Part shown: one piece after another, positions 1-8,650 of the stretch
Layout: each line of letters starts with the position of its first letter
Position numbering within the stretch: the stretch's first letter is position 1
NCBI GenBank assembly: GCA_023375785.1
Contig: SZWC01003617.1
Coordinates: forward strand, 44,837 to 98,637
Direction of reading: 5' to 3'
DNA: 53,801 bases
Source of the DNA: Penium margaritaceum
Lineage: Eukaryota; Streptophyta; Zygnematophyceae; Desmidiales; Peniaceae
The notes under the pieces: generated by a model
Database searches by the model: none
What the model was told of the DNA's origin: nothing
What the model saw: only the letters and a program-made list of their open reading frames with translations
Position numbers and translations under genes: made by a program

Positions 1-588
1 AAACTGAGCGTGAATAGTAGCTCTGGAGAGCTTGAGAGAAGAGCTTTCCAACGCACCCTCAAACGCTGAAAACGGCGTTCGTTTGAAGCCAGGGCAAGCT
101 CGTGCCGACGTGGAGGTGGTGACTGACGCGATTTTTGTCTGCGGCTCCTCCACGTCCGTGCGGCTTCTAGGAAGTTGCACGGACAGGGGCAGCGGTGGCG
201 CACGCTGCTGTTGTTGTTGCTACTGCTGCTGCCATCAAGCTTGACAGCAACGGCCTCAAGCCACTTTGGCGGCTACTGTTGCTGATATTTCTGATACCGC
301 CGCTGATGTTGTTGTTGCTGCTGCTGTGGTCAGAACTGCCAGCACTGTTGCTGCGCTGCAGGACAGCTGCTATGGCGCTGCTGCGCTGGCGTGCTGCTTC
401 ACTGCTGCACCCCTCCTGCACGACTCCTCCGTCATGCAGGTGTTCCGGCCTACGCCTTGCAATGGCGCAGGTTGGTGGAACCTCCCAGGACCTGTCGCTG
501 CTGCTGTGTGCTATTGCCGTTGCTGCTGCTCACTGCTTCTGCGATTGCTGCATCTCTGCTGTGCAGCACAACAAGCTCTGGCTTTTCA
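1..588. repeat. CTG/CAG-rich low-complexity region
   Basis: From about 195 to 560 the plus strand is dominated by imperfect CTG, TTG and GCT triplets. The overlapping open frames on both strands encode runs of Leu, Cys, Ala or Ser and are products of the triplet composition, so no gene is called. The region ends at a minus-strand primer-binding-site-like motif, so it could be the internal part of a decayed minus-strand LTR element. That link is inference. I see no protein domain. Confidence 0.5.
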
Positions 589-599
589 CTCTGATACCA
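589..599 (-). other. Possible LTR-element primer binding site
   Basis: The plus-strand bases CTCTGATACCA are the reverse complement of TGGTATCAGAG, the usual plant primer binding site for initiator tRNA-Met. The same motif occurs at 13518-13529, where it clearly belongs to an LTR element. Here the following bases (TAAGAAG) do not begin with TG and no paired LTR is in view, so this may be a chance or decayed site. Confidence 0.3.
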
Positions 600-1689
600 T
601 AAGAAGATGCATAGAAGCTTCCTAGCCAAACTCCCGTTGACCAGGCGTCAGTCCCTAATCAGACGGTGACGACAGTCACAAGTGGTGCACGTAACGGCAA
701 GGGTTTGGCTAGGGGACACAAGGCAAAGTGTCTGAATGCTTCATAAGAATTTGCAGAGAGAGATAACAAATGACAGGTCCATGGCATAAATACCTGCTGC
801 GGCGCACAGCGGGTGTCACACGCGGCGGTCTAAGAGCTGTCCTAAAACCGGCCCAAAACCACTGTTTTGGCCGTAACTCTGCGCACACATGTCAGAATGC
901 TGCGCCGTCTGAACCTAGACGTGCAAAAACTCAAGCCGGACGCTACGACTGGTCACACGCACAAGTCTGGCATCAATCTGTGGAAGGACAAAGCAAAACA
1001 CGCAAATCGGCCTCAAGAGCCTGTCCACTGAGAAAACTCTAGCGTCTGCAGAAAAACTGCAGAGTACCCCAGTAAGCACCCGGGACGTCATGGCAGCCGC
1101 CTGGTGGTTGCTGGCGGGTGAATCCACCAACCATCAGTGCTCCGGCGCCAGCTGGGTCCGCATCAGGGATCTGCACGAGCATGGACACGACCGAGTGGTC
1201 ACAGTAAGCTGTACAAAGGGACGAAAACAGCTCACATCACAACAAATGTATTGGTCTATTATTCTTCAGAATGTAAACCGTGAAGTATCGCCGCCGTCAG
1301 ATCACCAAGTAGAACAAGCGAAAATGATTGGCAAGATTATTCTTCGTAGTGCTATTTGTTCGAATTTCTCTCTTTATAACAAAGTAGAAAAGTAAAAGTC
1401 ATAGTAGGAAAAAAAAGCAAAAACCTGACACACATTTGTCTCTTTGTATTGCTTATTCCTCGTTTTACGTCCGGTCGACGGATCGAAAGGGCACAAACCG
1501 GAGAGATTATGAAGTTGTTCTTCTTTGGTTGTGTGCGACCAACAACGATTTGGAAAAAAATAAAGAGGTCTCGCTTAGGGCTTACTGCCGTGCTTTGCGT
1601 CGTGCGATATGCCACACGATATTTTTATGCGCACAACCATCGCACGGTGTGCGCAATGGAAGTGCGCACAATGCCAACAAGGACCGACG
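600..1689. other. Unassigned sequence, no gene seen
   Basis: About 1.1 kb of mixed-composition sequence. Short open frames (up to about 100 codons) exist on both strands but show no domain or plausible splice structure. A small perfect hairpin (7-bp stem, loop AAAAA) lies at 1045-1063. If the motif at 589-599 is a real primer binding site, part of this stretch would be a decayed LTR, but I could not find a second copy in the window. Confidence 0.3.
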
Positions 1690-2080
1690 GGTTGGCTAGC
1701 GGCAGCGAGCCAGCCCATCGACTCCCTGTTTTGCTAGTCCTCGTCGATAAATGCCAAGGAGGACTATCGGGTTGTCGACAAACGAGGTCCGATCGACAGC
1801 TCGCCAATTACTTTTGGTGCTCTTCTCATGTCGACGATGTCGACATGAGACATATGCCCAAAACAAAGTGACGTCGACGTCGACTCGACATCCATTTTTG
1901 CGGTGCAAAAATACATGTTGTGTCGACGTCGAAAACAATTTTCTGTGTGTGGGAGAGTTTTTACGAAATCAATTGCGTTGCTCAATTGTTTTTCACATTG
2001 TAGCAAACCGAACTGAACAGTTTTAAGTGAACAGGACTCTTTCGCTCATTAACGTAACGAATGAGCGAAACAGTCCTCGA
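1690..2080. repeat. Dyad-rich segment with three strong hairpins
   Basis: Three inverted repeats lie within 260 bp. At 1824-1850 there is a perfect 12-bp stem with loop GAT. At 1875-1931 two 27-base arms match at 23 positions around a 3-base loop. At 2033-2077 an 18-bp stem with one mismatch encloses a 9-base loop. GTCGAC palindromes recur, including a 12-bp perfect one at 1870-1881. The open frames here on both strands encode similar peptides because of the inverted repeats and are not genes. The segment could be a foldback element or a structured RNA; I recognise no family. Confidence 0.6.
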
Positions 2081-2633
2081 ACGGGTCAATAGACAGAGGG
2101 CATAAAGGCCCATTTGAGGGGCTTTTTTCTCGTTTGCGTTGTGAACGAGCACATAACACGACTGTGGACATTCACAGTGGCATGATTGTGATGTACACGA
2201 AAGACCAGCAGTCAATGTTCGACGACAAAAAAAAAGAATTTTGAAGTGGACATAAATGATACCCCCAATGTTTTATGTGCCAAAAATGCGACTACTTGTC
2301 AGTGAAATTGAAACAACAGAAAAATCGTCACATAAAGGAACAATGAACATAAGATGAAATCAAATTTCTCGTGAAACCAATGAAAAATAGAAATGTTTAC
2401 TTCGGATACCCACAATCTTTGAAGTAATACGTATGGAACCGGTGTAGCATCAATTTCTTTGCATTAGTGGGTGCGGCATGCATGATATCAGGCGCTTCGA
2501 GAAACCTGGGTACAACACGCATTTTTTTTGTGTAATATGAGTATTGTGTTTAAAATGTACGAGAAATGGCTAGGAGAAAGTTTGGAGGTCCATATGGTGG
2601 GTATAGCGGAATCAGGTCGTTACAAGTATACAG
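2081..2633. other. AT-rich intergenic sequence, nothing recognised
   Basis: This 550-bp AT-rich stretch has only short open frames and no RNA gene, tandem repeat or terminal inverted repeat that I can see. It lies downstream, on the minus strand, of the possible spliced gene at 2634-3873 and could contain its 3' flank. Confidence 0.3.
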
Positions 2634-3873
2634 CTATAGTTTGGAAACCATACTAAGGAAAACATTCTCATAACGTTTTGCATGCATGTGCGCACTAACC
2701 TCCTTCAGCATTACGTGACCTTTTATCCTTGATTCATTTACTGTAATCGGCATTTCTATGATCTTTTGAGTCACATCATCGGTCTTGTACGTTTAAGTCA
2801 CTTTACAACCCATGCACGCCTTGCATGTAGTTGTACACCCTTGTTTTCTCATTGTATTTACACGGTTAGCTATACGATCGACTTCAAATTCCAAACAAGT
2901 AACAGGGATTAAAGCTCCAACTGCGGAGGACAAGCAAAGAGAGCTTATACAACGAAACCATTACTCAAGTGGACAAGCCCATGTGTGAGGTTGATTAAAG
3001 AGACTAATGATATAAAGTATTTAGAGGATTATTGATTAAGCTATCCGACTGAAAGGGAAGTAAAAAATGGCAACATGGAGGCTTACTAGGCCAAGAGCCA
3101 TAAAGATAAGGAAGAACAAGCTTAGGCGGCCCCCAGTTTAATGGGATTCCATTAAGTGTTAATGCGTTAAGGGACCACAGTATTATGTGTAGAGGCACAT
3201 TTATGGTGAACAAGTAGAATTTGTAGAGCATATCCATTTAGAAAAACGAGCACTTGAGTAACTTGGAACAAGATAAGTTGTACTTCAATGAAAAGAATCA
3301 GGAACTTTGAGTGCTTACATACATGTGTCGTAAAAAAACAAGACATACCTTTTGGTGTTGAGTGTTCGGAGCACGCAATGCATGCATAAATGGAGCATGA
3401 GCGGCCACTTGAGAAACCCAATGAAGAAGTTGTTGAAGAGGTTCAAGAATACTGAGATGCTCTTTTACAAAAGTATAGAGCCATTGAGGAATTAACCAAA
3501 GAGTATCAGCTATTTGATTCAAATCACACCATTTGTTTTTTCCACCATGGAAAGTGGAGGTATGGTTAATCGGCCCACATTTATACACTTCATTACTTAT
3601 GTATACTACTCCCCCACTATCTTCTCTTCCTGGAAGGTTACCAACATTTACAGACTTCTCAGATAATTGGTTTTTCTATGAACAACTGTGGTTTGGTTTC
3701 CTGTGATAAAATTCACTATAGAAATAATTGTTTTTAGTTACTAATATTTGTAAAACCAATACGATACTTGATAGTTTTTGGGCTAACCTTTTTTTGTCTT
3801 GAAAAGCTAACGAGGGTATGTCTGACATACTAAGCATGTGATGGAAACCCAAAAAGCAAGTAGCGATTTCATT
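2634..3873 (-). pseudogene. Possible spliced gene or pseudogene, not recognised
   Basis: On the minus strand three open segments are bounded by splice-like signals. Segment a is 3873-3788, with a pyrimidine-rich acceptor ending CTCTAG and donor AAAAG|GTTAGC. Segment b is 3675-3349, 109 codons open throughout, with acceptor TTCATAG and donor AAAAG|GTATGT. Segment d is 2920-2634, with acceptor CTCCGCAG and ending at TAG. Segment d has a cysteine cluster (C-x3-C-x2-C-x2-C) and one in-frame TAA at 2795-2793. Phase does not carry cleanly from a to b, and b to d needs at least one further exon or an indel. Another open piece lies between them at about 3300-3170. I recognise no family. It may be a decayed gene, a transposon gene, or chance. 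Confidence 0.3.
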
Positions 3874-4028
3874 CTAGAGTGAGGAGGACATTCGGCTGCT
3901 TTTATGAAAGATCGCAACTGCCACATATGATATTCACTCGGAGTCGATTGTATTTGGATGATGTATCGAGTAGTGTATTGTGGAGATTCGGAAAGCCGTA
4001 CATAAACATGTTTTCCTATCTCGTCCAG

Positions 4029-4215
4029 CCCCCCCCCCCCCCCCTCAACTCCTCGATTGTATTGGAGGAAAGTGTTGGGGTTTGTATCGTATGAGGTCTT
4101 AAAATCACAAACAAGTGAATTCATAAACTTGCGTACTAATTCAGACCCCTCCACATTCACCTTCCAGAACACCCCACACAATACATAGACATTGGAGGAG
4201 GTGGGGGGGGGGGGG
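4029..4215. repeat. Foldback module with C16 and G13 ends
   Basis: A run of 16 C at 4029-4044 is followed by a TGTATTGGAGG-type arm. About 100 bp further on comes the opposite-orientation arm (ACACCCCACACAATAC) and a run of 13 G at 4203-4215. The same layout recurs at 4522-4701 and 4926-5112, so this is one copy of a small inverted-repeat family. No coding capacity is seen. Homopolymer lengths may be inexact in the assembly. Confidence 0.6.
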
Positions 4216-4521
4216 ACTTATCCCCCCACCCCCCCACCCCTAAAGAGTGATGAGTGTATTTGGTTTGTGTATCTGTGAGTGTGGCGGATTCAGAACCTGG
4301 CAAATACATATGGGTATGCATTCTTGATATGGTTCTGGTTGATAAGGAGCGTCGATCTGGCCATCTGGTTGGCCTAGCAAAAAGCATTTTTTGTGTGGGT
4401 GTTCACGAGCATAATGTGCTTTGCACATTTCACGACTAGGGGTGCTGGGTGACAAGCATAGAGACGAGAATAGAAACGGCACCCCAACTGGAACTGCCGG
4501 AAGACGTGCAAAGAAACAACA
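4216..4521. other. Spacer between foldback modules with a half-module
   Basis: Directly after the G run, C-rich sequence leads into a block near 4250-4285 reading ..TTTGGTTTGTGTATC.., and a similar block follows the next G run near 4745-4775. The modules therefore share flanking sequence as well as arms. The rest shows no gene. Confidence 0.4.
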
Positions 4522-4701
4522 CCCCCCCTCACAAGACACAACGAATGTATTGGGAGAGTGTATCGTATGGAGTATCTCACAAAACATGGAAAAATTATGC
4601 AAGTTTAGTTTTACACTTCTTCACTAAGTCCATCCCTCTCCCAACACACCTTCGTATACATACCTCCAATACAATTCGACTTCGGTGGGGGGGGGGGGGG
4701 G
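4522..4701. repeat. Foldback module, second copy
   Basis: The left arm starts with a C run at 4522-4528 and contains GAATGTATTGGGAGAGTG. The right arm near 4625-4686 contains the complementary CCCTCTCCCAACACACC and CTCCAATACAATTCG, followed by a run of 15 G at 4687-4701. The arms are imperfect, with a central spacer of roughly 60 bp. Confidence 0.6.
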
Positions 4702-4925
4702 ACGACTTGACCGCAACTCCTCCCTTCTAAAAGTTGAGGAGTCTATCTGGTTTGTGTATCGGTAAGTGGCTCGGATAGACAACCAAAAGAATACACGAGT
4801 GTACTTTCACATATTTGATGCAAGTAGCTTTGGACTGTCGATCTGAATATCTTGACGGTTCACGTTTCGCGCACTGTTCACTATGGGCACAATTTGAGCA
4901 AGGATCCGGTACCCCGACATGAAGT

Positions 4926-5112
4926 CCCCCTCCCCCCTCCCAATCTCACCGAGTGTATTGGTGGAATGTGTTGGAATGTGTAGTTGGTAGAAATAGAAAG
5001 TAGAACACTTGTGTAAATCCACAAAAAAACACAAGTGCATCAAATTGAACAACCCCCAATACACCCTCGCATACACCCCCCCGATACAATCGCGACTTTG
5101 GAGGGGGGGGGG
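4926..5112. repeat. Foldback module, third copy with inner hairpin
   Basis: C-rich ends at 4926-4941 and a G10 run at 5103-5112 enclose TGTATTGG-type arms in opposite orientation. The centre carries its own hairpin, ACACTTGTG...CACAAGTG, around a short A-rich loop near 5006-5038. The next module has a different but equivalent inner hairpin (ACAATTGTG...CACAATTG), so the structure is kept while the sequence has changed. Confidence 0.6.
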
Positions 5113-5119
5113 ATGTCAA

Positions 5120-5401
5120 GACCCTCCCCTCCCCCCCCCCTCCCGCGACCCCCCCAGACTGTATCAGAGAAGTGTATTGGGGAGTGTTTTGGAAGCACGT
5201 TCATTCAAGTACACATGTATACATCCATACTCTATGCACGTTTTTCCCACCACCCACCCCCTCCCCCCCCCCGAATCCTCCAAATGTACTGGAGGAATGT
5301 ATTGGAATGTGTACCTGGTAGACATCAATGGTGAAACAATTGTGTACATCCGCAAAAAAAAACACAATTGCATTGCATTACATACTCATCCAACACACAC
5401 C
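5120..5401. repeat. Two incomplete foldback modules
   Basis: C-rich left arms begin near 5120 and 5252, each followed by the family's TGTATTGG(G/A) motif. The second retains the inner hairpin near 5337-5372. Neither has the expected G-run right arm; for the second, the sequence runs directly into the 10-bp array, so the array starts inside a module. Confidence 0.5.
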
Positions 5402-8400
5402 TAGATGCGTGTAAGTGCGTGTAAGTGCGTGTAAGTGCATGTAAGTGTGTGTGAGTACGTGTAAATGCGTGCAAGTGCGTGTCGGTATGTGTAATGGCGT
5501 GTAAGTGCGTGTAAGTGCGTGTAAGTGCATGGAAGTGTGTGCAAGTGCGTGTACGTGCGTGGAAGTACGTGTACGTGCGCGAAAGTACGCGAAAGTGCAT
5601 GTAAGTACACGTAAGTGCGTGTAAGTACGTGTAAGTTTGTGTAAGTGCGTGAAAGTGCGTGATAGTGCGTGTAAGTGCGTGTAAGTGTGTTTAAGTGCGT
5701 GTAAGTACGTGGAAGTGCATGTAAGTGTGTCTAAGTGCGTGTAAGTGCGTGTAAGCACGTGTAAGTGCGTGTAAGTGTGTGTTAGTGCGTGTAATTATGT
5801 GTAAGTACATGTAAGTACGTACAAGTGCGTGTAAGTGTGGGTTAGTGCGTGTAAGTGCGTGTAGGTGCGTGTAAGTGCGTATAAGCTTGTGTAAGTGGGT
5901 GTAAGTGTGTGTAAGTGCGTGTAAGTGCGTGTAAGTGCGTTTAGGTATGTGTAAGTGCGTATAAGTGCGTGTAAGTGCTTGTAAGTGCGTGTAAGTGTGT
6001 GTAAGTGCGTGTAAGTGCGTGTAAGTGCGTTTAGGTATGTGTAAGTGCGTATAAGTGCGTGTAAGTGCTTGTAAGTGCGTGTAAGTGCGTGTTAGTGCGT
6101 GTAAGTGCGTGTAAGTGCATGTAAGTGCGTGTAAGTATGTATAAGTGTGCGTAAGTGCGTGAACATATGTGTAAGTACGTGTAAGTGTGTGTAAGTGTAT
6201 GTAAGTGCGTGCAAGTACGTGTAAGTACGTGTAAGTGTGTGTAAGTGCTTGTAAGTGTGTGTTAGTGCGTGAAAGTGCGTGTAAGTGCATGTTACTACGT
6301 GTAAGTACGTGTAAGTGCGTGTAAGTGCGTGTAAGTTCGTGTAAGTATGTGTAAGTGCGCATAAGTGTGTGTAAGTGCGTGTAAGTGCATGTAAGTGTGT
6401 GTTAGTGCGTGAAAGTGCGTGTAAGTGCATGTTACTACGTGTAAGTACGTGTAAGTGCGTGTAAGTGCGTGTAAGTTCGTGTAAGTATGTGTAAGTGCGC
6501 ATAAGTGTGTGTAAGTGCGTGTAAGTGCATGTAAGTGTGTATTGCGTGTAAGTACGTGTAAGTGCGTGTAAGTGCGTGCAAGTTGGTGTAAGTGCGGGTA
6601 AATGCGTGTAAGTGCATGTAAGTGCGTGTAAGTGTGTGTAAGTGTGTGTGAGTGTGTGTCAGTATGTGTAAGCATGTGTCAGTGGATGTAAGTGTGTGCA
6701 AGTTGGTGTAAGTGTGGGTAAGTGCGTGTAAGTGTGTGTAAGTGTGTGCAAGTTTGTGTAAGTGCATGTACGTGTCTGTAAGTGTGTGTATGTGCGTGGA
6801 AGTGCGTGTAAGTGTGTTTAGGTTCCTGTAAGTGCGCAAGTGTGTGTAAGTGTGTGTAAGTGCGTATAAGTGTGTGTAAGTGTGTGTAAGTGTGTGCAAG
6901 TGCGTGTAAGTACCTGTAAGTGCGTGTGAGTGTGTGTAAGTGCGTGTTCTTATGTGTAAGTGTGTGTAAGTGTGTGTAAGTGCGTGTTAGTTTGTGTAAG
7001 TTTCTGTAAATGTGTGTAAGTGTGTGTAAGTGCATGCAAGTGCGTGTAAGTGCGTGTTAGTGCGTGTAAGTACGTGTAATTGTGTGTAAGTGTATGTATG
7101 TGTAAGTGCATGTAAGTATGTGTAGGTGCATTTAAGTGCGTGTACGTTTGTGGAAGTGCGTGCAAGTGTGTGTAAGTGCGTGCAAGTGTGTGTAAGTACA
7201 TGTAAATGCGTGTAAGTGTGTATAAGTGCGTGTAAGTGCGTGTAAGTGCGTGTAAGTGCATGTAAGTCCGTATAAGTGCGTGTAAGTGTGTGTAAGTGTG
7301 TGTAGGTGTGTGTTAGTTTCTATAAATACGTAAACGTGCGTGTAAGTGCGTGTAATTACGTTTAAGTGTGTATAAGTGTGTGTAAGTACGTGTAAGTACG
7401 TGTACGTGCGTGTAAGTGCGTGAAAGTGCGTATAAGTGTGTCTAAGTGCGTGTAAGTGCATGTAAGTGCGTGTAAGTGCTTATAAGTGCGTGAAAGTGCA
7501 TACAAGTGCGTGCAAGTGCGTGTAAGTACGTGTAAGTGAGTGTAAGTATGTGTAAGTGTTTGTAAGTGTGTGTAACTGTGTGTTAGTGTGTGTAAGTTGT
7601 GTTAGAGCGTGTTAGTTTGCATAAGAGCGTGTAAGTGCGTGTAGGTGCGTGTAAGTGTATTTAGGTGCATGTAAGTGTGTGTAAGTGTGTATAAGTGTGT
7701 GTAAGTATGTGTAAGTACGTGCAAGTTTGTGTTAGTGCGTGTTACTGCATGTAAGTGTGTGTAAGTGCATGTAAGTGTGTGTAAGTGCGTATAAGTGGGT
7801 TGAAGTACGTGTAAGTGTGTATAAGTATGTGTAAGTGTGTGTAAGTGTGTGTACGTATGTGTAAGTACGTGTAAGTGCGTGTAAGTACGTGTAAGTACAT
7901 GTAAGTGCCTGTAAGTGCATGTAAGTGCGTGTAAGTGCATTTAAGTGTGTGTCCGTGTGTGTAAGTGTGTGTAAGTGTGTGTATGTTTGTGTAAGCGTGT
8001 GTAAGTACGTATAAGTGCGTGTAAGTGTGTGTATGTGTGTGTAGGTGCGTGTAAGTACGTGTAAGTGCGTCTACATGTGTGTAAGTATGTGTAAGTGCGT
8101 GTAAGTGCCTGTAAGTGCGTGTAAGTGTATGTAATTGCGTGTAAGTGCGTGTAAGTGCGTGTAAGTGTATGCACGTATGTGCAAGTACATGTAAGTGCAT
8201 AAAAGTGCGTGTACATGCATATAAGTACGTGAAAGTGTGTATAAGAACGTGTAAGTGCGTGTAAGTGCGTGTAAGTATGTGTAAGTGAGTGTAATTGAGT
8301 GTAAGTGCGTGTAAGTGTGTGAAATTGCATGTAAGTGCGTGTAAGTACTTGTAAGTGTGTGTAAGTGCGTGTAAGTGTGTGTAAGTGTGTGTAAGTGCGT

Positions 8401-8561
8401 GCAAGTACGTGTAAGTGCATGTAAAAATGTGTAAGTATATGTAAGTACGTGTAAGTGTGTGAAAGTACGTGTACGTGCGTGTAAGTGCGGGTAATTGCGT
8501 GTAAGTGCGTGTAAGTGCATGTAAGTTCGTGTAAGTGCATGTAAGTGCATGTAAGTTTGTG
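5402..8561. repeat. 10-bp minisatellite GTAAGTGCGT, about 316 units
   Basis: The unit GTAAGTGCGT repeats with point variants (GTAAGTGTGT, GTAAGTACGT, GTAAGTGCAT) for about 3.16 kb, with a few phase slips (for example near 6541 and 6835). Because 10 is not a multiple of 3, every minus-strand frame cycles through the same ten-residue peptide (THLHALTRTY) and stays open, whereas the plus strand meets TAA every 30 bp. The minus-strand open frames of up to 325 codons are therefore a by-product of the repeat and not evidence of a protein. Internal segmental duplications of about 90 bp (5931 vs 6021) and 140 bp (6261 vs 6401) are visible. Confidence 0.95.
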
Positions 8562-8622
8562 CTAGTTGAGAGCTGATATTCCCATAGCATTGTTTCCTCC
8601 CCTGACCGTTTTTGACTCGTGT

Positions 8623-8650
8623 TATGGTTGGTCAACGTTGACCAACCATA
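8623..8650. repeat. 28-bp perfect palindrome in B-type monomer
   Basis: The half-site TATGGTTGGTCAAC is followed by its exact reverse complement with no spacer. Most other B monomers (for example 32129-32156) carry the same dyad with one mismatched pair. Other monomer types keep only the inner part, GTCAACGTTGAC, or a degraded form. Confidence 0.9.

Noticed and set aside
1751..2026. Plus- and minus-strand frames of 80-91 codons around 1700-2000
   Set aside because: They encode similar peptides on both strands because of the long inverted repeat at 1875-1931; there is no independent evidence of coding.
5402..8561. 10-bp array as telomeric repeat
   Set aside because: The unit GTAAGTGCGT does not resemble TTTAGGG, TTAGGG or other known telomere units and lies internally between other repeats.
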